A stretch of DNA of 44,492 nt, from NCBI RefSeq assembly GCF_019655055.1, contig NZ_BPFA01000041.1:1-44492 (forward strand), given 5' to 3'. The DNA is from Shewanella sp. MBTL60-112-B2. Its GTDB lineage: Bacteria; Pseudomonadota; Gammaproteobacteria; Enterobacterales; Shewanellaceae. Shown here piece by piece: positions 9,079 through 17,640 of the stretch. Below the pieces are notes generated by a model. The model had not been told where the DNA came from. It ran no database searches and saw nothing but the letters and a program-made list of their open reading frames with translations. A program made the translations under genes and the position numbers. Every line of letters starts with the position of its first letter. The stretch's first letter is position 1.

Positions 9079-11142
9079 TTATTTTTCAGTCCAGCGATCC
9101 ATCCAACCAAGCACATTGGCATACCACTGCTCAAGGTTATCTGGGTTTAGGATCCAGTGGTTTTCATCTGGGTAGATGAGTAGCTCTGATGGGATCCCAT
9201 TACGCTGCATATAGGTAAAGGCTGCTAAGCCCTGGCCATAAGGAACGCGGAAATCTTTCTCACCGTGGATAACTAGCATAGGTGTCTGCCAGTTCTCTAC
9301 ATAATTAACTGGGTTGAACTTCTCATACAGCTCTTTGTTTTTCTCGTATGTTCCACCGAACTCAAACTCTGGGAACCAAAGCTCTTCCGTTACATAGTAC
9401 ATAGAGCGCATATCGAATAGACCAGCATGGTTGACTAGACACTTAAAGCCATCATTCCAGTTACCTTGGATCCAGTTCATCATGTAACCGCCGTAAGAGC
9501 CACCTAGCGCACATGCATTATCGCCATCTAGCCACTTCTGCTGCTTAGTTACAGCCGCTAAACCTTTTTGAAGATCTTCAAGTGGCTTACCACCCCAATC
9601 TTGAGTAATTGAATCGGTAAAGGCTTGTCCATAGCCCGTAGAGCCATGGAAATCAATCATCACAACGCCGTAACCGGCGCCTGCCCATAACTGAGGGTTC
9701 CAACGGCTGCTAAATGAGTTACCAAACGAGCCTTGTGGGCCGCCGTGCACTAAAAAGGCAATTGGGTACTTCTCGCCCGCTTTATAGTTTGCAGGCTTGA
9801 TCCAGTAACCGTAAACCTCTTCGTTGTTCCAGCCTTTAAAGCTAAATTGCTGGTATTCGCCAAACTTAACTTTTGCTAGCTTGTCTTTGTTGACGTCGGT
9901 TAAACGATTAAGGTTTTGGCCATCAAGGTTAACGCTATAAAGATCGCCTGGCTCAACCAGTGATTTATGGCTAAAGATAATCTTGTCGTTATTCACGCCA
10001 ACAATGCTGTTGCTACCTTCGTTGTAGATAGTTTTTACATCGCCAAACTGGGTGTTAACTTCAAAAATAGACACTTGGCCAACATCTTGAGCCGTTACGT
10101 ACAGAGTCTTGTTATCTTTACCAAATGCTAAAGAACTTGGGCTACGATCCCATAACGGCGCCACTTCTTTTTCTTGGCCTGTAACTGTATCTCGCAACAT
10201 TATACGGTAACGGTCAGCTTCAAAACCAGGCTTGCTCATAGCGAAATAAGCCAAATAACGACCGTCAGCAGAATAAGTAGGATGTGCATCCCACGCTTTA
10301 TTCGCTTCAGTTAAGTTCTCAGCCGTCCCACCAGCAACACTGACTTTCCATAAATCGTAGTTAGTGATCCAAGCTTGGTCTTTGCCAGGGGCTTTAGCCG
10401 CATAAACCACATGCTTGCCATCAGGAGTAAAAGTCACTTCTTCCATGCCAGAGAATGGCTTCGGCGGCGTTTCAGTATCAAGGCCCGCTGTGACATCAAC
10501 AGCTTCAGTCACTTTAGCCCCATTTACATTCTCACCATTTAATTGGGCAACAAACAAATGACTTCTTGAGTGATCACTCCAAGTATCCCAATGACGCACC
10601 ATAAGCTGCTTATATTCACGGCCTGTGGTGTCACGCTCAGCTTCTGCGGTGAACTTATCTTTTGAACAGGCTAAATCTGTACATTCAGGGAACACACGCA
10701 TATTAACAACAGCTTGTTTGCCATCTTGCGATAACTTAAAGCCTTCAACGTCTAGTGGGAAATCAGTGACCTGAATGGCTTCACCACCATCTAGTGCAAG
10801 CTTGTAGATTTGGCTTGAACCGTTACGTGCAGCTAAGAAATAGATATTTTTATCGTTCGGGCCAAACGCAACACTATGTTCAGTGCCTGCAGCGCTAGTT
10901 AGCTGTTTAATAGCTGTAGAGCCGTTAAGTTGTTGCAAATAGAGATCCGTCGTGGACTCCCCTTCTGCATCAATATTTTTCACGGCATATACGATTTTTT
11001 CGCCATCATTCGACAATGCAGCCGAATGTAGCTTATTCATTTTCACGAGGTCTTGAACGGTAAAAGGTGCTGTAGATGCAGCCTGAGCGCTAAATACCGC
11101 GCCAGCAGATGCAAGCGCCATTATGATTGCAGTTTTTTTCAT
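9079..11142 (-). CDS. Secreted S9 family prolyl-oligopeptidase-like peptidase
   Basis: A clear Sec signal peptide (MKKTAIIMALASAGAVFSAQA) directs this 687-residue protein to the periplasm or beyond. Residues about 30-420 contain repeated WD/beta-propeller segments (for example DGKHVVYAAK, DGRYLAYFAM), as in dipeptidyl-peptidase IV and acylaminoacyl-peptidase relatives. The C-terminal alpha/beta hydrolase domain has the nucleophile Ser549 in GGSYGGYMMN, the Asp in HGEKDFRVP and the His in DENHWILNP, so the catalytic triad is complete. It probably trims peptides during growth on protein. The gene is monocistronic, with terminators on both sides. Substrate specificity cannot be read from sequence. 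Confidence 0.93.
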   Translation of the reverse strand: MKKTAIIMALASAGAVFSAQAASTAPFTVQDLVKMNKLHSAALSNDGEKIVYAVKNIDAEGESTTDLYLQQLNGSTAIKQLTSAAGTEHSVAFGPNDKNIYFLAARNGSSQIYKLALDGGEAIQVTDFPLDVEGFKLSQDGKQAVVNMRVFPECTDLACSKDKFTAEAERDTTGREYKQLMVRHWDTWSDHSRSHLFVAQLNGENVNGAKVTEAVDVTAGLDTETPPKPFSGMEEVTFTPDGKHVVYAAKAPGKDQAWITNYDLWKVSVAGGTAENLTEANKAWDAHPTYSADGRYLAYFAMSKPGFEADRYRIMLRDTVTGQEKEVAPLWDRSPSSLAFGKDNKTLYVTAQDVGQVSIFEVNTQFGDVKTIYNEGSNSIVGVNNDKIIFSHKSLVEPGDLYSVNLDGQNLNRLTDVNKDKLAKVKFGEYQQFSFKGWNNEEVYGYWIKPANYKAGEKYPIAFLVHGGPQGSFGNSFSSRWNPQLWAGAGYGVVMIDFHGSTGYGQAFTDSITQDWGGKPLEDLQKGLAAVTKQQKWLDGDNACALGGSYGGYMMNWIQGNWNDGFKCLVNHAGLFDMRSMYYVTEELWFPEFEFGGTYEKNKELYEKFNPVNYVENWQTPMLVIHGEKDFRVPYGQGLAAFTYMQRNGIPSELLIYPDENHWILNPDNLEQWYANVLGWMDRWTEK

Positions 11143-11236
11143 CGTAATTATCTTATTTTTATAGTTAATGGTTCTTGATTCAATTTGTGACTTTTAGATT
11201 GCATAAGCCTAATTTACATAAATACCAGCCATGGAC

Positions 11237-11261
11237 ATCACCCTAAGATATCACCCTAAGA
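11237..11261. repeat. Two 12-base direct repeats upstream of the S9 peptidase gene
   Basis: ATCACCCTAAGA occurs at 11237-11248 and again at 11250-11261, separated by one T (13-base period). It lies about 95-120 bases upstream of the peptidase start codon. It may be a tandem regulator site or a small duplication; nothing further supports a function. Confidence 0.85.
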
Positions 11262-11330
11262 CAACGTAATTGGAATAAGTATTTATCAAAATAGTCAGCA
11301 TTTTCTACGAGTTGTTCAGCACATTAGCCA

Positions 11331-11361
11331 AAATAAAGGGCTTAGGCAATATGCCTAAGCC
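11331..11361 (-). terminator. Intrinsic terminator downstream of the fumarase gene
   Basis: GGCTTAGGCA (11339-11348) pairs with TGCCTAAGCC (11352-11361) around a 3-base loop. Read on the minus strand it is followed by CTTTATTTT, about 75 bases after the fumarase stop codon. Confidence 0.85.
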
Positions 11362-11436
11362 TTTCTCTCAATACCGACTGCAACAAATTATTTCAACCGG
11401 CATCCATTTGACGAAACGACTCGCTAAGACGTTGGC

Positions 11437-12981
11437 TTAACCTTCTAGCTTAACCTTCCAAATGGCTGGCCCTGTTTCATGGGCATTAACGCCATCAGAG
11501 TCTACAGCGACAGTTACGGGCATATCCTTAACGTCGAACTCATAAATAGCTTCCATACCAAGCTCTTCAAAAGCAACCACACGAGAGTGCTTAATCGCCT
11601 TAGATACTAGGTACGCTGCGCCGCCAACGGCCATCAAGTAACAAGATTTATGTTTCTTAATTGATTCTACGGTCGCAGGTCCACGCTCAGCTTTACCAAT
11701 CATGCCCATCAAGCCCGTCTTATCTAGCATAAGGTCGGTAAACTTATCCATACGGGTTGCCGTTGTTGGGCCAGCAGGGCCTACCACTTCATCACCTACA
11801 GGATCGACTGGGCCAACGTAGTAGATAAACTTGCCTTTGAAGTCGACACCTTCTGGTAAGCCTTCTCCGCTTTCAATTAAGCTTTGAATACGCTTATGCG
11901 CCGCGTCACGACCGGTAAGCATCTTGCCATTCAGTAACAAGGTATCACCACTCTTCCACTGCTCCATTTCAGCTTGTGTTACCGTGTTTAAGTCGACTCG
12001 GCGAACGCTTTCACCGACTTCCCAAGTAATTTCAGGCCAGTCTTCTAGTGATGGAGGCGTTAAATCAGCAGGACCTGTACCGTCTAGGTGAAAATGTACA
12101 TGACGAGTCGCGGCGCAGTTAGGGATCATCACAACAGGCTTAGATGCTGCATGTGTTGGGGCTGACTTGATTTTGATATCCAGCACTGTAGTGACACCAC
12201 CTAGACCTTGTGCACCAATACCTAGCTTATTAGAGCGTTCAAAAATGTCTAAACGTAACTTCTCATCGGTCGTTTGGGCGCCGAGAGCTTGTAGCTCATG
12301 GATATCAACAGGATCCATTAACGACTCTTTAGCCATTACTGCTGCTTTTTCAGCAGTACCGCCAATACCTATACCTAGCATTCCTGGCGGGCACCAACCC
12401 GCTCCCATAGTTGGAAGTGTTTTCTCGACCCAAGCTGCAATATCATCAGATGGGTTAAGCATTACCATCTTAGACTTGTTTTCAGAGCCACCGCCTTTAG
12501 CTGCAATCGCCACATCAACATGGTTTCCTGGAACCATTTCAACATGTACAACAGACGGTGTGTTGTCTTTGGTATTTTTACGTCCACCAGCGGGATCGGC
12601 AACAATCGAAGCACGAAGCGGGTTATCTGGATTGGTATAAGCACGGCGTACACCTTCATCAACCATCTCTTGGACGGTTAAGTCTGTCTTATCCCATTGC
12701 ACTGCCATACCTATCTTAACAAAGCAGGTCACAATACCTGTATCTTGGCAAAGTGGACGTTTACCTTCGGCAGACATACGAGAATTGATAAGAATTTGCG
12801 CAATCGCGTCTTTAGCTGCAGGGCTTTGTTCGCGTTCATAGGCTTCAGCCATAGAATCAACAAAGTCTTTTGGGTGATAATAAGAGATATATTGTAGGGC
12901 ATCAGCAACGCTTTCAATGAGATCGGCTTGCTTGATTACAGGGACTTCTTTGCTCACAGACACTTCCTTTTTAGCAGACAC
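11437..12981 (-). CDS. fumA: Class I fumarate hydratase (iron-sulfur, single chain)
   Basis: This enzyme interconverts fumarate and malate using an oxygen-sensitive [4Fe-4S] cluster. The 514 residues contain the alpha domain and the beta domain of two-subunit relatives fused in one chain. The three cluster cysteines are visible at about residues 78 (PLCQDTG), 197 (GWCPPGM) and 289 (IPNCAATRH). The beta part follows with LTGRDAAHKRI and VGPAGPTTATRMDKF. It serves the citrate cycle and, in anaerobic fumarate respiration, can feed fumarate to the reductase. It is divergent from pabB and ends at its own terminator. The letter of the gene symbol is uncertain, because fumA and fumB products cannot be separated by sequence features. 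Confidence 0.95.
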   Translation of the reverse strand: MSAKKEVSVSKEVPVIKQADLIESVADALQYISYYHPKDFVDSMAEAYEREQSPAAKDAIAQILINSRMSAEGKRPLCQDTGIVTCFVKIGMAVQWDKTDLTVQEMVDEGVRRAYTNPDNPLRASIVADPAGGRKNTKDNTPSVVHVEMVPGNHVDVAIAAKGGGSENKSKMVMLNPSDDIAAWVEKTLPTMGAGWCPPGMLGIGIGGTAEKAAVMAKESLMDPVDIHELQALGAQTTDEKLRLDIFERSNKLGIGAQGLGGVTTVLDIKIKSAPTHAASKPVVMIPNCAATRHVHFHLDGTGPADLTPPSLEDWPEITWEVGESVRRVDLNTVTQAEMEQWKSGDTLLLNGKMLTGRDAAHKRIQSLIESGEGLPEGVDFKGKFIYYVGPVDPVGDEVVGPAGPTTATRMDKFTDLMLDKTGLMGMIGKAERGPATVESIKKHKSCYLMAVGGAAYLVSKAIKHSRVVAFEELGMEAIYEFDVKDMPVTVAVDSDGVNAHETGPAIWKVKLEG

Positions 12982-13134
12982 TTATTAATTGGCTGAATTC
13001 ACGCTGGCATTACTAGCATGACCGACTTCAGCCGTCTTTAAAGCTCACATGTTTTGTTTTTATTACTTGTGTAAGCATTATGATACTCTTTCGCGAGTTT
13101 GAGTTAAACATCACATTTTAGATAGGGTTAACAG

Positions 13135-14607
13135 ATGAACAGATTGACGCAAAATGCAGTTTTTTCGAAGCGTCTTGATTGGAATTTAAGCACTACTCAA
13201 GTTTTTGAGCATTTTTCAGATTTGCCTTGGTCAATTTTACTCGATTCAGCTGATGCCGATCACGTGGATGCAAAGTTTGATGTGATCTGTGCAGAGCCTA
13301 TTGCCACGCTTGTGACTCAGTCTCAATCAACAATTGTGACGCGCTCAAAAGATAGAACGCCGCTACATATTCTTGGAGAGCAGGTTCAGCAACTAGAACC
13401 TAGCATCATAAAAGTTTCTGATAAGCCCTTTGACGTCGTTAAGCAGCTGATGCTCGAATACTATCCTGAAAAGAAACAGAGCCCATTTTTGTTTTCTGGT
13501 GGCGTTATGGGCAGCTTTAGTTATGATCTCGCCCGAGATATTGAAAAGCTGCCTGCGATTGCTGACAAAGATATATCGCTGCCTGAAATGAACCTTGGCT
13601 GTTACGACTGGGCTCTAGTGTTCGATTATCAGTCCAAGTGCTGGCATTTAGTGCATTATCGCTCTGTACAGGCGTTAGATGAACTCGAACAGAGGCTCAA
13701 TACTCTTGTGCTTGGTGCCCAAGCGTCACAACTTAAGTTAGCTAAAACTTTTACACTCGATGGGCAATGGCGCAACCAACTGTCAGCACTAGAATATAGA
13801 CAAAGGTTTGCTCAGGTTCAGGAGTACCTTCATAGCGGCGATTGTTATCAAATTAACTTAACTCAACGTTTTAGTGCCAATTATAAAGGTGATGAGTGGC
13901 AAGCGTATAAGACATTGCGTCAAACCAATGGTGCGCCCTTCTCGGCGTTTATCCGCTTTGAGCAACATGCCATATTATCGATATCCCCTGAGCGCTTTAT
14001 CCAACATCAACAAGGTAATGTGCAAACTAAACCCATTAAGGGCACCATGCCTAGAGATAAAGACCCTCAACGAGATAAACAACTTGCTGAGCAACTCAAA
14101 GGCTCTGAGAAAGATCGCGCGGAAAACTTGATGATTGTTGATCTACTGCGTAACGATATCGGAAAGGTCGCCACACCAGGAAGTGTCAAAGTACCTCACC
14201 TTTTTGACATCGAGAGCTTTCCAGCCGTGCATCACCTCGTAAGCACTGTGACCGCCACTCTGCAACCAGACCTTTGTCCTACAGATTTGTTACAGGCCTG
14301 CTTCCCTGGCGGCTCGATTACTGGGGCTCCAAAGATCCGCGCAATGGAGATCATCGAAGAGCTTGAACCGTCTAGAAGAAGTATCTATTGTGGTTCTATA
14401 GGCTACATAAGCCAAGATGGCCATATGGATACCAGCATCACTATTCGCACCTTGGTCGGTCAGAAAAACCTGCTACTTCCTGACGCTGGAGGAACCCTCT
14501 ATTGTTGGGCTGGTGGTGGGATCGTTGCAGACTCTAAAGTTGACGCCGAATATCAGGAAAGCTTCGATAAAGTCAGCCGCATCTTGCCTGTATTGTCACA
14601 AATGTAA
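13135..14607 (+). CDS. pabB: Aminodeoxychorismate synthase component I
   Basis: PabB makes 4-amino-4-deoxychorismate from chorismate and ammonia (supplied by PabA), the first step to p-aminobenzoate and folate. The 490-residue protein has an N-terminal anthranilate-synthase-like domain and a C-terminal chorismate-binding domain with PIKGTMPRDKD, RAENLMIVDLLRNDIG, FPGGSITGAPK and CWAGGGIVADS. The lysine of PIKGT is the residue that distinguishes PabB from anthranilate synthase TrpE, where the equivalent position differs. A possible promoter (TTGTTT at 13055-13060, TATGAT at 13079-13084) lies in the gap shared with the divergent fumarase gene. The nudL gene follows 64 bases downstream and may be cotranscribed. 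Confidence 0.93.
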   Translation: MNRLTQNAVFSKRLDWNLSTTQVFEHFSDLPWSILLDSADADHVDAKFDVICAEPIATLVTQSQSTIVTRSKDRTPLHILGEQVQQLEPSIIKVSDKPFDVVKQLMLEYYPEKKQSPFLFSGGVMGSFSYDLARDIEKLPAIADKDISLPEMNLGCYDWALVFDYQSKCWHLVHYRSVQALDELEQRLNTLVLGAQASQLKLAKTFTLDGQWRNQLSALEYRQRFAQVQEYLHSGDCYQINLTQRFSANYKGDEWQAYKTLRQTNGAPFSAFIRFEQHAILSISPERFIQHQQGNVQTKPIKGTMPRDKDPQRDKQLAEQLKGSEKDRAENLMIVDLLRNDIGKVATPGSVKVPHLFDIESFPAVHHLVSTVTATLQPDLCPTDLLQACFPGGSITGAPKIRAMEIIEELEPSRRSIYCGSIGYISQDGHMDTSITIRTLVGQKNLLLPDAGGTLYCWAGGGIVADSKVDAEYQESFDKVSRILPVLSQM

Positions 14608-14671
14608 TCTAAGGCTAGCATCTAGAAAGTAACAAACTGAAACTAAGACCTAATATCAGAAAGGATACCCA

Positions 14672-15268
14672 ATGAAACTGGCAGAGTTTAGACTCAGGTA
14701 TAATCTTAACACTTTGCCAGAGTTGGATTTAATTAACTTAAGTCAAGAGCTGAGTAAGGAGCTTCGTAAGGCTGCCGTGTTAATCGCTCTCTATGAGGTC
14801 GATAACGAATTGGAGTTGATATTGACTCGCAGACCGACTCATCTTCGCGCTCACCCGGGGCAAATTAGTTTCCCCGGTGGTAAAGTGGAAGCGTCAGACT
14901 CAAGTTATCAAATCACCGCATTAAGGGAAGCTGAAGAAGAAATTGGCTTGCAGCGCTCAAATGTCGAGATAATCGGCTCCCTTCCCGCCCACAAGACCTT
15001 CACGGGTTTTGAGATAACCCCTTTCGTCGGTATTGTTAAACAAACTTTTCGTCCAGTGTTAGATCCTGGCGAAGTCGATGAGTACTTTACTGTGCCCCTG
15101 TCATATTTACTTAAACAGTATCATCGGCATACACAGCGCTTTAGTCGAAAGGGAATTGAATATCCTGTGCACTTTATCCCCTATCAAGAATATTTTATAT
15201 GGGGCGCAACAGCGGCAATGATTGATTTACTTTGCAGGCAGGTCAGCGCTAATCCAGTTAGAAGTTAG
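14672..15268 (+). CDS. nudL: CoA pyrophosphatase of the Nudix family (NudL/YeaB type)
   Basis: The 198-residue protein has the Nudix box beginning at FPGGKVEASD and ending in ALREAEEEIGL, in the variant form seen in CoA diphosphatases. The preceding NuBI (UPF0035) motif, LTRRPTHLRAHPGQISF, is diagnostic of enzymes that split CoA into phosphopantetheine and 3',5'-ADP. AAAGGA lies upstream of the ATG. It follows pabB closely on the same strand, a pairing also found in other gammaproteobacteria, and may clear unwanted CoA derivatives. The gene converges with a small membrane-protein gene, and no strong terminator was seen between them. Confidence 0.88.
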   Translation: MKLAEFRLRYNLNTLPELDLINLSQELSKELRKAAVLIALYEVDNELELILTRRPTHLRAHPGQISFPGGKVEASDSSYQITALREAEEEIGLQRSNVEIIGSLPAHKTFTGFEITPFVGIVKQTFRPVLDPGEVDEYFTVPLSYLLKQYHRHTQRFSRKGIEYPVHFIPYQEYFIWGATAAMIDLLCRQVSANPVRS

Positions 15269-15313
15269 CCCTGTTTAACCTAGCTATTTATCTATACTTA
15301 TGCAATCTCAGCT

Positions 15314-15649
15314 TTATACTACGAAGCGAATATACAAGCCCGCCGCTAAAGAGCAGGTAAACAAAAGTGGAATATTGACCCACCAGCCAAGACGGCTATG
15401 ATGTGCGACATAAAAATTGAAAGCTAAATTAACAAAGCTTAAGCCCGCACAAACCCAAATAATATGTTCCAGTAATACTGTTTGGCTTGGATCCCACTCT
15501 AATCTTACCGACGCTCCCTTACTCTGATAATAACCAATAGCAGTATCAGGGCGCGCTTTATCAAAAATAAGTAAGGCATAAATCGCCAAAGACCAACCAA
15601 TAATGGACAAGGTCGATAACAAGAATTGGAAGAATTTTGTTCTATTCAT
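15314..15649 (-). CDS. Hypothetical inner-membrane protein
   Basis: This 111-residue protein is not recognised. It contains about three hydrophobic segments: near residues 9-28 (FLLSTLSIIGWSLAIYALL), 59-80 (LLEHIIWVCAGLSFVNLAF) and 90-108 (WVNIPLLFTCSLAAGLYI). The first is followed by a short polar loop with GYYQSKGASVRLEWD. The composition and the open frame from a normal ATG suggest a real gene, probably a genus-restricted membrane protein. It converges with nudL and is divergent from asnS. Confidence 0.75.
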   Translation of the reverse strand: MNRTKFFQFLLSTLSIIGWSLAIYALLIFDKARPDTAIGYYQSKGASVRLEWDPSQTVLLEHIIWVCAGLSFVNLAFNFYVAHHSRLGWWVNIPLLFTCSLAAGLYIRFVV

Positions 15650-15723
15650 GCAAGCCGTCCATCATTTTTGTCATGATTGTCGTCAGAATAACAATTTAGG
15701 TACCAAGATACCCTACTTTCCAC

Positions 15724-15751
15724 TTGAGAAAAGCGTTTATACAGGTAATAT
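15724..15751 (+). promoter_or_regulatory. Candidate sigma-70 promoter of asnS
   Basis: TTGAGA at 15724-15729 and TAATAT at 15746-15751 are 16 bases apart, 50-77 bases upstream of the asnS start. This is a match by eye only. Confidence 0.35.
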
Positions 15752-15800
15752 AAACCTCCAAATTATTTAAAAAAACGTTTCGTTGGAGAACTAAGCAACA

Positions 15801-17201
15801 ATGAGCATTACATCTGTCGCTTCTGTGTTTAAAGGTGACTTTGCGATTGGTTCGCAAATCACAGTGCGTGGCTGGGTTAGATCCCGCCGCGATTCTAAAG
15901 CTGGGATCTCTTTCCTAGCTGTTTATGATGGTTCATGTTTCGACCCTATCCAGGGTGTTGTGCCAAATAATCTAGAAAATTACACCAACGAAGTGTTAAA
16001 GCTTACTGCTGGTTGCTCTGTTGTAATGACTGGTGAAGTTGTTGAATCTCCAGGCCAAGGCCAAGCATTCGAGATGCAAGTCACTAAGGTTGAGGTTGCT
16101 GGCTTAGTTGAAGATCCAGACACATACCCAATGGCAGCCAAGCGTCACTCGATTGAGCATCTACGTGAATTAGCTCATTTACGTCCACGCACTAATATCA
16201 TTGGCGCTGTGGCACGTGTTCGTAACTGTTTATCTCAAGCGATTCACCGCTTTTATAACGAACAGGGTTACATCTGGGTTTCAACTCCACTTATCACGGC
16301 TTCAGATACTGAAGGCGCGGGTGAGATGTTCCGTGTATCGACTTTAGATCTAGAGAACCTACCTCGCACTGATAAGGGCACGGTTGATTACGGCGAAGAT
16401 TTCTTTGGTAAAGAATCTTTCCTAACAGTATCTGGTCAGTTAAATGCTGAAACTTATGCGTGTGCATTATCAAAGGTTTATACCTTTGGTCCTACATTCC
16501 GCGCAGAGAACTCAAACACCAGCCGTCACTTAGCAGAATTTTGGATGGTTGAGCCTGAAGTGGCTTTCGCCAATCTAGATGATGCTGCCAAACTTGCTGA
16601 AGACATGCTGAAGTACTGTTTCAAAGCCGTACTAGAAGAGCGTCGTGATGACCTAGAGTTCTTCGCTCAACGTGTTGAGAAAACAGCAATCGAACGTTTA
16701 GAAAACTTCGTGACTAGTGACTTCGCACAAATCGATTACACTGATGCTATCGAAATTCTTAAAGCTTGCGATAAAGACTTTGAGTACGACGTTGAATGGG
16801 GTATCGACTTACATTCTGAGCATGAGCGTTACCTTGCAGAAGAACACTTCAAAGCTCCAGTCGTTGTTAAAAACTACCCGAAAGACATTAAAGCATTCTA
16901 CATGCGTTTAAATGACGACGGTAAAACAGTTGCCGCGATGGACGTACTAGCTCCAGGGATCGGTGAAATCATCGGTGGTGCACAGCGTGAAGAGCGTTTA
17001 GACGTACTTGACGCACGTCTAGCTGAAATGGAACTAAGCCAAGAAGACTACTGGTGGTATCGTGACCTACGTCGTTACGGCACAGTGCCGCACGCAGGTT
17101 TCGGCTTAGGTTTCGAACGTTTGGTTTCTTATGTGACTGGTGTATCTAACATCCGTGACGTGATCCCATTCCCACGTTCGCCAAAGTCTGCAAACTTCTA
17201 A
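15801..17201 (+). CDS. asnS: Asparaginyl-tRNA synthetase
   Basis: AsnS attaches asparagine to tRNA-Asn in the cytoplasm. The 466-residue length is normal. The N-terminal OB-fold anticodon-binding domain (about residues 1-110) contains VRGWVRSRRDSKAGISFL. The class II catalytic core follows, with motif 2 at FRAENSNTSRHLAEFWMVEPE and motif 3 in GFGLGFERLVSYVTG. The C-terminal ending IRDVIPFPRSPKSANF is characteristic of bacterial AsnS. TTGGAGAA lies upstream of the ATG. The gene is monocistronic and closed by a strong terminator. Confidence 0.98.
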   Translation: MSITSVASVFKGDFAIGSQITVRGWVRSRRDSKAGISFLAVYDGSCFDPIQGVVPNNLENYTNEVLKLTAGCSVVMTGEVVESPGQGQAFEMQVTKVEVAGLVEDPDTYPMAAKRHSIEHLRELAHLRPRTNIIGAVARVRNCLSQAIHRFYNEQGYIWVSTPLITASDTEGAGEMFRVSTLDLENLPRTDKGTVDYGEDFFGKESFLTVSGQLNAETYACALSKVYTFGPTFRAENSNTSRHLAEFWMVEPEVAFANLDDAAKLAEDMLKYCFKAVLEERRDDLEFFAQRVEKTAIERLENFVTSDFAQIDYTDAIEILKACDKDFEYDVEWGIDLHSEHERYLAEEHFKAPVVVKNYPKDIKAFYMRLNDDGKTVAAMDVLAPGIGEIIGGAQREERLDVLDARLAEMELSQEDYWWYRDLRRYGTVPHAGFGLGFERLVSYVTGVSNIRDVIPFPRSPKSANF

Positions 17202-17234
17202 TCGGATAAGCGTTAAGCGACACGATTAATGACT

Positions 17235-17268
17235 AAAGCCTCTCGCATTTTATGCCAGAGGCTTTTTT
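17235..17268 (+). terminator. Intrinsic terminator of asnS
   Basis: AAAGCCTCT (17235-17243) pairs with AGAGGCTTT (17257-17265), with additional GCA/TGC pairing inside, and ends in a T-run, 33 bases after the stop codon. Confidence 0.92.
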
Positions 17269-17431
17269 ATTAACCACCATGTAAATAGGCTCTAAAACGC
17301 GAGTTTATCCGTGCCAGAACGATAACAAACTTACAACCTTAAAGTTGGCAAGACCATCCTACCTATTTAAATCAATTATTTATAAGCAAACCCTTAGTTA
17401 AGCCCTTGTTAAATTTGAGTGACCCCCAATT

Positions 17432-17448
17432 GCGTGAGCTTGATCACC
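17432..17448. promoter_or_regulatory. CRP-like palindrome upstream of hyaA
   Basis: GTGA-GCTTGA-TCAC (17434-17447) fits the two half-sites of a CRP site (TGTGA-N6-TCACA) with mismatches only at the outer bases. It lies about 200 bases before hyaA in a 370-base region free of genes. Shewanella use CRP widely for anaerobic respiration genes, which makes a role plausible, but the distance to the promoter is large. Confidence 0.45.
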
Positions 17449-17554
17449 TTTCTAAAAAAACAGGGTCACAATGTCCCACATAAAACCCATTTAATGATCT
17501 AGCTCAACTGAGTTAATACTGGTCTGTGTAGTATCTTCCAAAGAACTCAAAAGC

Positions 17555-17596
17555 TTGACTCATATCAATAATACCCAGCTGTTTGAGGCCTAGACT
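17555..17596 (+). promoter_or_regulatory. FNR/EtrA-dependent promoter of the hya operon
   Basis: TTGAC-TCAT-ATCAA at 17555-17568 differs from the FNR consensus TTGAT-N4-ATCAA at one base. A TAGACT hexamer at 17591-17596 fits a -10 element. With a start at about 17603 the box is centred exactly at -41.5, the class II activator position. The hyaA start codon lies 38 bases further on, with AAGG at a normal distance. The rest of the gap between 17269 and 17554 is AT-rich and contains no gene. Confidence 0.7.
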
Positions 17597-17640
17597 GTTT
17601 TGGTTGAGCAAAATCCTTATAAACAAAAAAAGGTTTAACC

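Noticed and set aside
12167..12917. Open frames in other frames inside the fumarase gene
   Set aside because: They are shadows of a conserved coding sequence; no start signals or recognisable domains.
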